Source: JBBDSU01 sp040904825
Lineage (GTDB): Bacteria > Actinomycetota > Nitriliruptoria > Nitriliruptorales > Nitriliruptoraceae
Length of the DNA stretch: 64,000 nucleotides
Assembly: GCA_040904825.1 (NCBI GenBank)
Contig: JBBDSU010000030.1
Span: 62,001 to 126,000, forward strand
Direction: 5' to 3'
Below are positions 42,857-51,643 of the stretch, in pieces. The notes beneath the pieces are model-generated. The model worked only from the letters and a program-made list of their open reading frames with translations, was not told the DNA's origin and searched no databases. The stretch's first letter is position 1, and each line of letters opens with the position of its first letter. A program made the translations under genes and the position numbers.

Positions 42857-44417
42857 CGCCCCTACGCTGACCGACGGTTTCGCTACGGCCGCCAATCCTG
42901 ATCGCCCGTGGCCGGATCGCGATGAGCTCGGAAACCGCTACCTCCTTGAGGAACCCATCGCCTCGGGCGGTGCAGCCATCGTGTGGCGCGCGTACGACGA
43001 AAACCTGTCACGCCCCGTCGCGGTGAAACTGCTCCACCCGCACCACGCGAATGACCCGACGGTCGTCGAGCGCTTCGAACGGGAGTCGCGCGCTGCTGCG
43101 CAGCTCAATCATCCCAACACGGTGCGCATTTATGACACAGGCCGCGAGGATTCACTCGTCTACCTCGTCATGGAGCACGTGGACGGTCCGAGCCTGCGTG
43201 AGATCCTGCGGGGTCGCGGTCCCTTGGACCCGCTGGTTGTCGCGGCCGTGGGCGAGCAGGTGGCATCTGCGCTTGGCGACGCCCACCAGCACGGACTCGT
43301 CCATCGCGACGTCAAGCCAGCCAACATCCTCATCGCGGCCGACGGAACGGTGAAAGTGACCGATTTCGGTATCGCCAAGGCCCTGTCCGGCAGTGAAGCG
43401 ACCTTGACGACTCCCGGCACCGTGGTCGGAACCGCCGCCTACGTTGCGCCAGAGCAGTTGGAGGATGCCAACGTCGATGCCCGCGCTGATGTCTACGCGC
43501 TCGGCGTCGTGCTCCACGAATGCCTCACGGGCCGTCCCGCGTTCAGCGGCGACACCCCGACGGCGACCGCGGCGATGCGACTGACGCATGACTTGCTGCC
43601 ACCTCGGCAATTGCGCGCCGACGTTCCGCGCATCCTCGACGATGTCATCGTCCGTGCCACGCGGCGCGACCGCCTCGACCGATTCGCGGACGGAACGGTC
43701 ATGGCCGCTGCTCTCGCACCGCTGCTGAGCGCCCGTCCGCATGAATTGACCGCGACGCTGATCACCGGATCCTCGGAGAATCTGGCCGATCCGGAACCGA
43801 CCGACCAGCAGCCCTATTCCGGCCCTATCCCCGCCACACGCAAGGAATACGCGCGCAGACTGGCCGCAGCATTTGTCGGTGGACTCATCCTCACCCTTAT
43901 CGCTGTCTTTGCCACCCAGGCACTGCAGGAAGATGATGGAGCATCGCCGGTTGAGACACTCGACTGGCCGATCGCCGTTGTCGAGGTCGTCGACCCTGTC
44001 GATCCCGATGCCGATGCCTCGACGGGCAATCCTTCGCTGGCCATCGACGGTGACCTGCAGACGGCTTGGGTGAGCGAGGTCTATACCGACCGCCGATTCG
44101 GCGATGATCGGGACGGGATCGGCCTCGTGTTCGACCTGGGCCAGCCCCGCGAAGTTCGCTCGGTGGTCCTTGAGCTCATCCGAGGCGGTGTCGATGTCGA
44201 GTTGTATGCGACCGACGACTTGCCCCCCGCATCGCGAACACCGACTGGCTGGGGTGATGTTCGTGCCGCACAAAGCGACATCCGCACCCAACAACCGTTC
44301 CAGCTGAGTCCCACGACCAAGCGGTACTGGCTCGTGTGGTTTACCGGCCTGTCCCCCGACAGTGCTGGGGACTACCGCGTTGAAGTCGCCGAGGTGCGGT
44401 TCCGTGGCCCCGCCTGA
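42843..44417 (+). CDS. membrane Ser/Thr protein kinase with discoidin-like outer domain, at the mviN locus
   Basis: The 524-residue protein has a complete kinase domain: glycine loop IASGGAAIVWRAY, catalytic Lys in VAVKLLH (about 62), HRDVKPANIL (about 155) and DFGIAKAL (about 174), then APEQ. One membrane helix (FVGGLILTLIAVFATQAL) at about 345-362 separates it from an extracellular F5/8C-like domain (NPSLAIDGDLQTAWVSEV; GLVFDLGQPREVRSVVLEL). In Mycobacterium this place holds MviN, a lipid II flippase fused to a pseudokinase and a similar outer domain. Here the flippase part is absent and the kinase keeps all catalytic residues. Confidence 0.85.
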   Translation: MTDGDAPTLTDGFATAANPDRPWPDRDELGNRYLLEEPIASGGAAIVWRAYDENLSRPVAVKLLHPHHANDPTVVERFERESRAAAQLNHPNTVRIYDTGREDSLVYLVMEHVDGPSLREILRGRGPLDPLVVAAVGEQVASALGDAHQHGLVHRDVKPANILIAADGTVKVTDFGIAKALSGSEATLTTPGTVVGTAAYVAPEQLEDANVDARADVYALGVVLHECLTGRPAFSGDTPTATAAMRLTHDLLPPRQLRADVPRILDDVIVRATRRDRLDRFADGTVMAAALAPLLSARPHELTATLITGSSENLADPEPTDQQPYSGPIPATRKEYARRLAAAFVGGLILTLIAVFATQALQEDDGASPVETLDWPIAVVEVVDPVDPDADASTGNPSLAIDGDLQTAWVSEVYTDRRFGDDRDGIGLVFDLGQPREVRSVVLELIRGGVDVELYATDDLPPASRTPTGWGDVRAAQSDIRTQQPFQLSPTTKRYWLVWFTGLSPDSAGDYRVEVAEVRFRGPA

Positions 44418-45156
44418 GGTCCCCGGTCCCGGCGCCGCACCACGCCAGGCTCCCGACACTGAGGTGGTTGCGCTCAGGCCACGCACCACAACCACAGCCG
44501 CGGTACCGCTCGAAGATGCCGTCGACGCCGAGCTCGTGGCGGTGTGGGCCGACGATCAGGCCCCGACCCAACGACGCAATCGCGCCTTTCACCTGCTTGT
44601 GAGCCGCTACCAGCGCCGGCTGTTCAGCGTCTGCCAGCGGATACTCGGCTCCTCCGAAGACGCCGAGGAGGCGGTCCAAGAGACCTTTGTCCGGCTTGCA
44701 CGTCACGCACACGGCTTCCGGGGCGACGCCCAAGTCTCCACCTGGCTCTACAGCATCGCCCGCAACGTATGCACCGACAGAATCCGATACTCGGCCAGAC
44801 GCCCGGCAACACCGGTTGACGACATCGCCAGCGTTGCCGGGGACCTCCCAGGGGGCGACGAATTCGCGATGTCGGACACCATGAGCGTGTTGCACCGAGC
44901 GTTGGCGCAACTCGACGAGCGGTCCCGCCGTCTGCTCCTTCTGGTTGCGGTCGACGAGCTGACCTACGAAGAGGCAGCTGAGGTCACTGGGCTGGCCGTC
45001 GGAACGGTCAAGAGCCGCGTGTCCCGAGCGCGCGCCCGACTGGGTGTCCTGCTGGCTGGAGGTGGCGAAGACGCGCTCCGCTCCGTTGTGCCGGTCACCC
45101 CGCACAACGGCTCGGACCGATATCCCCGCACCAAGCCTCGAGGACCACCAGCCTGA
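44404..45156 (+). CDS. ECF sigma factor (SigM-like by position)
   Basis: GTG 44404 overlaps the kinase end; the frame opens from 44362. The 250-residue protein has a polar 55-residue N-terminal tail, sigma region 2 (LLVSRYQRRLFSVCQRI, SEDAEEAVQETFVRLA, STWLYSIARNVCTDRIR) and region 4 (LTYEEAAEVTGLAVGTVKSR). It directs RNA polymerase to a small regulon. In Mycobacterium sigM occupies this place, followed by its anti-sigma gene, as here. Confidence 0.88.
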   Translation: MAPPEVPGPGAAPRQAPDTEVVALRPRTTTTAAVPLEDAVDAELVAVWADDQAPTQRRNRAFHLLVSRYQRRLFSVCQRILGSSEDAEEAVQETFVRLARHAHGFRGDAQVSTWLYSIARNVCTDRIRYSARRPATPVDDIASVAGDLPGGDEFAMSDTMSVLHRALAQLDERSRRLLLLVAVDELTYEEAAEVTGLAVGTVKSRVSRARARLGVLLAGGGEDALRSVVPVTPHNGSDRYPRTKPRGPPA

Positions 45157-45312
45157 CCGTCTTCGACACACCAGCCGCGCATCCGTTGTCCGGTGGTGGA
45201 ACTCACCCGGTCCCACCGACGTCCTACCTCAGACAACACTCGCGATTGCGCGCTGCGGTTGGACCCCTTCGTGTCCCAACCGCACAACAACCCGCCAGTG
45301 ACGGGAGTCCCC

Positions 45313-46422
45313 GTGGAACCCACTGACCGCCTTGCCGCATATCTGGCGGGCGAGCTGACGACCGATGAGCAGCGGCTGCTCGAGGCCGAGCTCGCGCGCG
45401 ATAGCGACCTGCGCGGAACCCTCGATGCGATGCGGCGGGCAGACGATGCGCTGCCTCAGATCGAACCGGTCGTCCCTCCTGACGGATTTGAGGACCGAAC
45501 GTTCGCCATCATCGATGCCGAATTGTCGCGCATCCTGTCGAGTTCCCCATCGCGCTCTGAAGCGGCCACACCCGACAGCGACACGATACGACGTCGGGCA
45601 ACCACCCGTGTCCCGATCGATACACCGATCATCCGGCCTAGCCGGTTCCGCACCTGGGCGCCGGCGTTTGCCGGCATGGCAGCTGGCATCGCTGCGCTCG
45701 CCGGAATCGGCCTCGCGCTGATAAATCTGCCACCTTCCGACGACCTAGTCGTGATGGCCGGAGATATCGAGTCTCACGTCGACTCTCAGGCCGACCCCCA
45801 CGCCGACGATGCCAGGGCGCTGACCGAGTCGCTCAGTGCGCCCGAGATTGCCAGCCTGTCCGACGGTCACTTTGGCGGCCCGTTGCTCGTCGCCATCGAC
45901 CGCACGGTCGATGACAGCGATGTCATCGACCTTCTGACCCGTGTCGAATTGATGGACGTCGCGGCCCGCGCACAGTTCACCACCGATGCAGCGACAACCG
46001 CAGAACGCTGGCGTCAAGTCGTGCTCGACGAAGTCGGCGGTGACGTCCATGCACTCGACAGTCCCACGGAGTCCTCACCACCCACCGCCGGCGATGGCGC
46101 GCGTTCACCGTCCTCGGCTCCAGATGCCGAGACTGTGGAGCCCGGTCCCCTGCGCATCACCTCGGCCACGACTGCGGCGTTTGCTCCCGACGACCTCGCC
46201 ACCATCGAACGGTGTGTCAGTGCACTAGGTGACGAATCCGAACCGGCCATCCCCGCCTACGTCGAACTGGCGACCGATGTCGCAGGCCGGCCCGTGCTCG
46301 TCATGGGTCTGGTCCTGCTCGATGTCGAACAGGACCCTTTGAGCGGCATGACCCCCGTACGTCGCGAAATCCGGGTGCTCGAACGGGACAACTGCGGACT
46401 GCTCGCAGCCTTCAGCGCCTAG
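45313..46422 (+). CDS. anti-sigma-like membrane protein
   Basis: GTG 45313 with GGGAG upstream gives 369 residues. The N-terminus (DRLAAYLAGELTTDEQRLLEAEL) resembles anti-sigma and anti-sigma zinc-finger domains but has no His-Cys-Cys motif. One membrane helix (AFAGMAAGIAALAGIGLALI) lies near 120-140, followed by a long acidic extracellular part. Position after the sigma gene matches Rv3912, the anti-sigma factor of SigM. That it inhibits the sigma factor is inferred from position and topology. Confidence 0.72.
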   Translation: MEPTDRLAAYLAGELTTDEQRLLEAELARDSDLRGTLDAMRRADDALPQIEPVVPPDGFEDRTFAIIDAELSRILSSSPSRSEAATPDSDTIRRRATTRVPIDTPIIRPSRFRTWAPAFAGMAAGIAALAGIGLALINLPPSDDLVVMAGDIESHVDSQADPHADDARALTESLSAPEIASLSDGHFGGPLLVAIDRTVDDSDVIDLLTRVELMDVAARAQFTTDAATTAERWRQVVLDEVGGDVHALDSPTESSPPTAGDGARSPSSAPDAETVEPGPLRITSATTAAFAPDDLATIERCVSALGDESEPAIPAYVELATDVAGRPVLVMGLVLLDVEQDPLSGMTPVRREIRVLERDNCGLLAAFSA

Positions 46423-46481
46423 CGGCGGCCCTGATCGACAGGCCAACAGCACCAACGGCACGACGCACTGGCGGACAACGA

Positions 46482-47102
46482 TCACCGCTGGCGGACGACG
46501 ATCCAGCCTCCCCACAACGCGGCGGGATACGCCAAGAGGCCGATCCCACTGGCGACGCCTGCAGTCACCAAGCCCACCGCGACGGTGAAACCCGCCAATG
46601 TCATCGCTGCCGCCCGAACAAACGGGGTCGATTTCTCTTCGGCGGCCCAGTACACCGTCCGCGCAACGAGCCACCCAATGATGCCCGCAGAGATCAAGAA
46701 GAACGCGCCGCCTGCCAGAACCGGTCCCAGCAACAACCCACCCGCGACCGCCGCACCGAGCCCCACGACGGTCATGCGGGCACCCGCGGCCACCGACAGG
46801 CGAGCCGAGTTGGAGGGATCTGACGCGTTGCGTTCCTTGCGTGCCCTGTGTGCCCCAACTCCGGCAGCGCCCCGAGTTCCGGACGCTGACGTCGTGCCTC
46901 CCCGGCTGAGCCACGAGCCAGACGTCGAGTCACGAGTACCGGGATGAGCGTTCCGATCCCGCGCATCAGCACAGTCTGGGCAATGGAAACCGATGACGGC
47001 ATCCCGCCAACACTGGGGGCAAATCAACTCTTCGCACGACGAACACCGCAGCCGGGTCGAAACATCCGGATGCCTGGGGCAGGTCGTCGATGCTGTGCTC
47101 AC
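46482..47102 (-). CDS. zinc-binding (B-box-like) membrane protein
   Basis: A 206-residue protein with an N-terminal zinc motif (CPRHPDVSTRLRCSSCEELICPQCW then CPDC), the same kind of motif that precedes some rhomboid domains, a Ser/Gly-rich linker, and three or four C-terminal membrane helices (VVGLGAAVAGGLLLGPVLAGGAFF; AAAMTLAGFTVAVGLVTA; GIGLLAYPAALWGGW). No rhomboid catalytic Ser-His is seen. Function unknown. It is convergent with the anti-sigma-like gene. Confidence 0.7.
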   Translation of the reverse strand: MSTASTTCPRHPDVSTRLRCSSCEELICPQCWRDAVIGFHCPDCADARDRNAHPGTRDSTSGSWLSRGGTTSASGTRGAAGVGAHRARKERNASDPSNSARLSVAAGARMTVVGLGAAVAGGLLLGPVLAGGAFFLISAGIIGWLVARTVYWAAEEKSTPFVRAAAMTLAGFTVAVGLVTAGVASGIGLLAYPAALWGGWIVVRQR

Positions 47103-47234
47103 ATGATGCAGGATACGGATACGGGAACAATCGAGGGCACGCCGTCGTTAGTCTTGGGGGCACGACCTCACCGCTTTCTCCCGAGCACCTGCCTGCGCAG
47201 ACCAACCGCGCACCGACGTTGATCAGGACTTCAC

Positions 47235-48188
47235 ATGTCACCCGAAGACCACCCGCATCAGACCGTCATCATCGGCTCTGGACCAGCCGGACTGACCGCC
47301 GCGATCTATGCCGCACGCGCCAACCTTGAGCCGCTCCTGATCGAAGGGGTCACCGACGGCGGGCCCACCGGCGGCCAGCTGACGTTGACGACCGAAGTCG
47401 AGAACTTTCCTGGATTCCCGGAAGGGATCGACGGGCCTCAATTGATCCTGGACATGCGCCGGCAGGCCGAGCGGTTCGGAACATCCTTCATTACCGAGGA
47501 CGTCGTCAACGTCGACCTCTCACAGCGGCCATTCACATTGACGACGGCATCCGATCAGCAGATCCGTACGGAGTCACTGATCATCGCCACGGGGGCAAGG
47601 CCTCGTCGCCTCGAGATACCGGGTGAAGACGAACTGTGGGGATCGGGTGTATCCGCCTGCGCGACCTGCGATGGCTTCTTCTTCAAAGACCGCCACGTCG
47701 TGGTGGTCGGTGGCGGCGACTCTGCCATGGAAGAATCCACGTTCTTGACGAAGTTCGCCAGCAAAGTGACGGTTGTCCACCGCCGCACCGAACTGCGCGC
47801 GTCAGCCATCATGCAGGAACGGGCCCTGAAGAACGATCGGATTGAATTCGTCCTTGATAACCAGATCACGTCGATCAACGGAGAAGGCGGGCAGGTCTCC
47901 TCGGTCAGCTTGCGCGATCGGGACGGCAACACCAGCGAGCTCGCCTGTGACGGAGTCTTCCTTGCCATCGGACATATCCCGAATACGCAACTGTTCGACG
48001 GGGTGCTCACGACCGATGACGAGGGCTACCTCGTGGTCGATGAGCCATCCACAGCCACCAACGTGCCCGGTGTCGTTGCATGCGGCGACGTCATGGACCA
48101 CACCTACCGGCAAGCGGTCACCGCTGCCGGAACTGGCTGTCGAGCTGCTATCGACGTAGAACGCTGGCTCGCAGCCAACGAAGGCTGA
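47235..48188 (+). CDS. trxB: thioredoxin-disulfide reductase
   Basis: A 317-residue flavoenzyme: FAD-binding VIIGSGPAGLTAAIYAA, the redox disulfide in SACATCDGFFFKD, the NADPH-binding VVVGGGDSAMEE, and the C-terminal GVVACGDVMDHTYRQAVTAAG. It passes electrons from NADPH to thioredoxin in the cytoplasm. trxA follows at 48.4 kb. A hairpin lies right after its stop. Confidence 0.96.
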   Translation: MSPEDHPHQTVIIGSGPAGLTAAIYAARANLEPLLIEGVTDGGPTGGQLTLTTEVENFPGFPEGIDGPQLILDMRRQAERFGTSFITEDVVNVDLSQRPFTLTTASDQQIRTESLIIATGARPRRLEIPGEDELWGSGVSACATCDGFFFKDRHVVVVGGGDSAMEESTFLTKFASKVTVVHRRTELRASAIMQERALKNDRIEFVLDNQITSINGEGGQVSSVSLRDRDGNTSELACDGVFLAIGHIPNTQLFDGVLTTDDEGYLVVDEPSTATNVPGVVACGDVMDHTYRQAVTAAGTGCRAAIDVERWLAANEG

Positions 48189-48209
48189 GCTTGGGCTAGC
48201 CAGGCTCAG
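48187..48209 (+). terminator. hairpin after trxB
   Basis: TGAGCTTGG pairs with CCAGGCTCA (one G-T wobble) around GCTAG, starting at the trxB stop codon. There is no T-tract, as is common in high-G+C genomes. The following 250 bases to trxA hold no convincing gene. Confidence 0.4.
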
Positions 48210-48463
48210 GGAACGGGCCACCGCGGGAATACCTCGGGTGCCAACTGCGTTCCACCATCATAGGACCGCGCGTGTGATCCTTTTGCCCTACTACGGTGGC
48301 ACTGAAGCTCAAGGCCATCCATGATGCCACGTGCGTAGCCTGCGTCCGACACCATGAGTGCCAACCCACGACCAACATACGACCAGACTTACCACCAACA
48401 GGCCCAGAACTGATCAGCTCCGACGAGTGTGCTCACAACGAGGGCCAGCAACAGGAGAACCAC

Positions 48464-48787
48464 ATGGGTGCAACCCCCGTAACCGACGCCGAATGGGCGA
48501 CCGAAGTGCTTGAGGCTGACAAGCCTGTCCTTGTCGACTTCTGGGCCGAGTGGTGCGGACCATGCCGTATGGTCAGCCCCATCGTCGACGAGATTGCCGA
48601 TGAACACGCGGGCGCTCTCAAGGTCGTCAAGCTCAATGTCGATGACAATCCTGCAACAGCCCAGCAGTACGGCATCATGTCGATCCCGACGCTGCTGGTA
48701 TTCCAGGACGGCCAACCAGCGGCACGGATTGTCGGCGCCAAGGGCAAGGCTGCCTTGTTGAGCGACTTGAGCGCATTCATCAACTGA
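48464..48787 (+). CDS. trxA: thioredoxin
   Basis: ATG 48464 with AGGAG upstream gives a 107-residue thioredoxin: VDFWAEWCGPCRMV with the catalytic Cys pair, LNVDDNPATAQQYGI, and the conserved cis-Pro in SIPTLLVF. It is the partner of the reductase encoded just upstream. The open frame from 48296 is not part of the protein. Confidence 0.96.
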   Translation: MGATPVTDAEWATEVLEADKPVLVDFWAEWCGPCRMVSPIVDEIADEHAGALKVVKLNVDDNPATAQQYGIMSIPTLLVFQDGQPAARIVGAKGKAALLSDLSAFIN

Positions 48788-48803
48788 CCAGCTCGCTTTA
48801 CCT

Positions 48804-48835
48804 GGGCCCCGTACCGTCGTCGACGGACGGGGCCC
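48804..48835 (+). terminator. strong hairpin after trxA
   Basis: GGGCCCCGT pairs perfectly with ACGGGGCCC, and inside it CCGTC pairs with GACGG around GTC. It starts 17 bases after the trxA stop and ends before the amidase start. A likely intrinsic terminator without a T-tract. Confidence 0.6.
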
Positions 48836-48868
48836 TGCTCATTGCCGGGGCGCGTACGCTCCAGCCTC

Positions 48869-50002
48869 GTGGAATGGATCCGGTACGGCGATGCAGGCCC
48901 TGCAGTCGAAGATGTCCAGCGACGTCTGGCTGAGGTCGGTCTTGCGTGCGCCGATGACTCTGGCGTGTTCGGCGACAGCACCCGGTCCGCGGTTCGAGCC
49001 TTTCAGCAGTCGAACGGGCTCACTGCCGATGGAGACGTCGGCGACGACACCTGGTACGCGCTCGTCGGCGCGTCGTTCCGCCTCGGCGACCGATTGCTCT
49101 ACCCCACGCAACCTCCCCTGCACGGCCATGACGTGCAGGAACTTCAGCGGCGGCTCAATCTGCTCGGATTCGATTGTGGTTTCGACGACGGCGTCTACGG
49201 CGACCACACTGCCGATGCCGTACGTGACTTTCAGCTCAACGTCGGCATGGCGGTGGACGGCATCGCAGGGCCTCAGACGTGCGCCCAGGTGTCGAGTCTT
49301 CACCGTCATCATCAGCAGGCTTCCGTCTCGATGGTCCGAGAGCGCCAGGCGCTGCAACGTCCGGGCCGTGGCCACCTGGCTGGAGCCCGGATCATGGTCG
49401 ACCCAGCTCACAGTGTGACCGACCCGGGTTTCCAGACCTTGGACGGGACCGCCGAGCACGACATCGCCTGGCGTATCGCCTCCCGCGTTGATGGTCGCCT
49501 CACCGCACTAGGCGCCCATGTCGTCTTCAGTCGAGGACCACGATCGAGTCCCTCAGCATCCGCACGCGCCCGCCACGCGAACACAGAACTCGTCGACCTG
49601 ATCCTGTCGATCCACCTCAACGCTGACCGCTCACCCCACGCTCGAGGGGCGGCTGCCTACTATTTCGGGACCGACACCTTCATCTCTGAACGCGGTCGCG
49701 CACTGGCTGAGCTCGCGGTCGACGGCATCGTCGCGACAACCGGCACGGCCCATTGCCGCGTCCACCCCTCCACATCGGCGCTGTTGCGCGAATCCCGCGC
49801 CCCAGCCGTCATTGTCGAAGTTGGTTTCGCCACACACCCTGAAGATGGACACTTGCTGACATCGTCAGAAGGTCAGCGCTGCATCGCTGACGCCCTCGTC
49901 GATGCGGTCGTCGCCTACATCACGGCAGGCGCCTCAGCAGCAACGAGATCCTCGGCCGCTGCTCTCGCGGGGCTCAAGCAACGCGATAGCAGCCCCAGCT
50001 AG
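48869..50002 (+). CDS. N-acetylmuramoyl-L-alanine amidase, CwlM-like
   Basis: GTG 48869 gives 377 residues. Two N-terminal peptidoglycan-binding domains (VEDVQRRLAEVGL; VQELQRRLNLLGFDCGFDDG) are followed by an Amidase_3 domain with zinc ligands His in MVDPAHSVTDPG, Glu in EHDIAWRIA, His in LSIHLNADRS and the catalytic Glu in VIVEVGFATHPED. No signal peptide is seen, as in mycobacterial CwlM, a cytoplasmic regulator of cell-wall synthesis with weak or no amidase activity. Position after trxA matches cwlM. Retained zinc ligands leave enzymatic activity possible. Confidence 0.85.
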   Translation: MEWIRYGDAGPAVEDVQRRLAEVGLACADDSGVFGDSTRSAVRAFQQSNGLTADGDVGDDTWYALVGASFRLGDRLLYPTQPPLHGHDVQELQRRLNLLGFDCGFDDGVYGDHTADAVRDFQLNVGMAVDGIAGPQTCAQVSSLHRHHQQASVSMVRERQALQRPGRGHLAGARIMVDPAHSVTDPGFQTLDGTAEHDIAWRIASRVDGRLTALGAHVVFSRGPRSSPSASARARHANTELVDLILSIHLNADRSPHARGAAAYYFGTDTFISERGRALAELAVDGIVATTGTAHCRVHPSTSALLRESRAPAVIVEVGFATHPEDGHLLTSSEGQRCIADALVDAVVAYITAGASAATRSSAAALAGLKQRDSSPS

Positions 50003-50167
50003 CAGTCCGACCACCAACCCCACGACACCGCGGCGCCACCCTCCCGGGGCAACCGCCGTGTCGCCTCCGGGTGCCGTGTCACCTTGGACAGTCAGGTGGT
50101 CATCCAGCGGCGGCACTGCTGGCCGACCGTCGTGATCCTTGGCGTGATGGCCCATGTTGACGCTCAC
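49934..50167 (-). CDS. possible small one-helix membrane protein
   Basis: A 77-residue frame starting GTG 50167 (or ATG 50155), with a His/Asp-rich start (MGHHAKDHDGRP) and a hydrophobic stretch VVGLVVGLLAGAAIALL near the end. Its last 69 bases lie under the end of the amidase gene. No clear ribosome-binding site. It may be a real small membrane protein or a chance frame. Confidence 0.3.
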   Translation of the reverse strand: MSVNMGHHAKDHDGRPAVPPLDDHLTVQGDTAPGGDTAVAPGGWRRGVVGLVVGLLAGAAIALLEPRESSGRGSRCC

Positions 50168-50352
50168 TTGGTGACGTTGATTCGCATGGCAGGCAATCGG
50201 CGCACGGCCGTCACTGCGCCAGGCTGCCGGGCCTTTGCCCGTGTACCGCCGACGACCACGCCGTACCTCGCGGCCACAGCGTGGCGGGTCGGTACGCTGC
50301 GAGGCTAGCGATCGTCCGTTCCGCTGCCGATCGAATCGCCGGGGGGTCGCTC
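50003..50352. other. amidase-aminotransferase intergenic region
   Basis: 350 bases that contain most of the possible small membrane-protein frame and the promoter of the aminotransferase-ddl-HAD-rpiA operon. I see no named motif. Confidence 0.35.
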
Positions 50353-51639
50353 ATGCGCCTCGACACCGATCCATACCTTGCACGCTACGCCACGCGCGTT
50401 CAGGGCATGAGTGCGTCCGAGATCCGCGCGCTGTTCGCGGTCGCGTCGCGACCGGAAATCGTGTCATTCGCAGGCGGCATGCCGGCGACCTCGGAGATCC
50501 CGTACGACGCCGTCGAAGCGGTGACGACGCAGGTGCTGCGCGAATCTGGCGCCACCGCCCTGCAGTACGGCGGTGGTCAAGGCCGGGCACAGCTGCGCGA
50601 GCTGCTCGTCGAAGTGATGCGCGAGGAGGGCGTCCCCGGCCACGCCGATGACCTGATCGTCACCGTCGGCGGGCAACAGGGCCTTGAGCTCGTCGCGACA
50701 TGCTTTATCGATCCCGGCGACATTGTGATTGCCGAAGGCCCGACATACGTAGGCGGCATTGCGGCTCTGTCCAGCCTCCAGGCCGAAGTCCACCATGTCC
50801 CCATGGATGATGACGGGATGCGCATTGACCTGCTCGAGGACACCCTCGACCGGCTCGATCGCCAAGGTCGTCGTCCCAAGTACGTCTATACGATCCCAAA
50901 CCACCAGAATCCTGCGGGTGTTTCGATGTCGGTCGAGCGCCGTCACCGGCTCGCTGTCATCGCTGAACAGCGCGACCTGTTGATTCTCGAAGATAACCCC
51001 TACGGGCTGCTGGATTTCAACGGAACGACGTGGCCCTCACTGAGCTCCCTCGTTCCCGACCGTGTCATCTATGTCGGCACGATGTCCAAGATCTTCGCTC
51101 CCGGTGTCCGGACAGGCTGGATCGTCGCCCCACGGGCAGTACGCGACAAATTGATCGTCCTGCGCGAAGCCGCAGACCTGTGTCCTTCGAATCTGACGCA
51201 AATGATCGTCGAGACGTGGCTGGCAACCCAGCCCTGGCGGGAGCAGATCAAGCATTTTCGCGAGGTGTATCACGCCAAGGCGATCGCAATGCTCGACGCG
51301 CTAGAGACCGAGATGCCCGAAGGTGTGCACTGGACCCGGCCAACGGGCGCGTTCTACGTGTGGCTGACCGTCCCCGAAGGCATCGACACCTCTGATCTGC
51401 TCGCCAAAGCAATTCAGCACCGCGTTGCCTATGTGCCAGGCCGCGGGTTCTACGCCGACGGATCCGGTTCGACCCAGGCACGCCTGTGCTTCAGCTACCC
51501 CCCGGTCGACCGCATCCGCGAAGGCGTCGGACGCCTCGCAGAGGTGCTCACCGAAGAAGTCGAGCTCGTCCGCTCCGTCTACGGTGAACCATCCCAGGAC
51601 GCACGGCCAGCACCAACCGATCTCGTCGCGGAAGGTTGA
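50353..51639 (+). CDS. PLP-dependent aminotransferase (2-aminoadipate type)
   Basis: ATG 50353 gives 428 residues of a class I/II aminotransferase: LQYGGGQGRAQLRELLV, TVGGQQGLELVATCF, YTIPNHQNPAGVSMS, EDNPYGLL, and the PLP Lys in GTMSKIFAPGVRTGW. The form resembles 2-aminoadipate aminotransferase/MocR-type catalytic domains. It is the first gene of a four-gene operon with ddl, five bases before the ddl start. A link to supplying D- or diamino acids for the wall is possible but not shown. Confidence 0.85.
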   Translation: MRLDTDPYLARYATRVQGMSASEIRALFAVASRPEIVSFAGGMPATSEIPYDAVEAVTTQVLRESGATALQYGGGQGRAQLRELLVEVMREEGVPGHADDLIVTVGGQQGLELVATCFIDPGDIVIAEGPTYVGGIAALSSLQAEVHHVPMDDDGMRIDLLEDTLDRLDRQGRRPKYVYTIPNHQNPAGVSMSVERRHRLAVIAEQRDLLILEDNPYGLLDFNGTTWPSLSSLVPDRVIYVGTMSKIFAPGVRTGWIVAPRAVRDKLIVLREAADLCPSNLTQMIVETWLATQPWREQIKHFREVYHAKAIAMLDALETEMPEGVHWTRPTGAFYVWLTVPEGIDTSDLLAKAIQHRVAYVPGRGFYADGSGSTQARLCFSYPPVDRIREGVGRLAEVLTEEVELVRSVYGEPSQDARPAPTDLVAEG

Positions 51640-51643
51640 AATC

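Noticed and set aside
43152..44495. 447-residue minus-strand frame under the kinase gene
   Set aside because: Mirror frame of a well-supported kinase; no conserved motifs.
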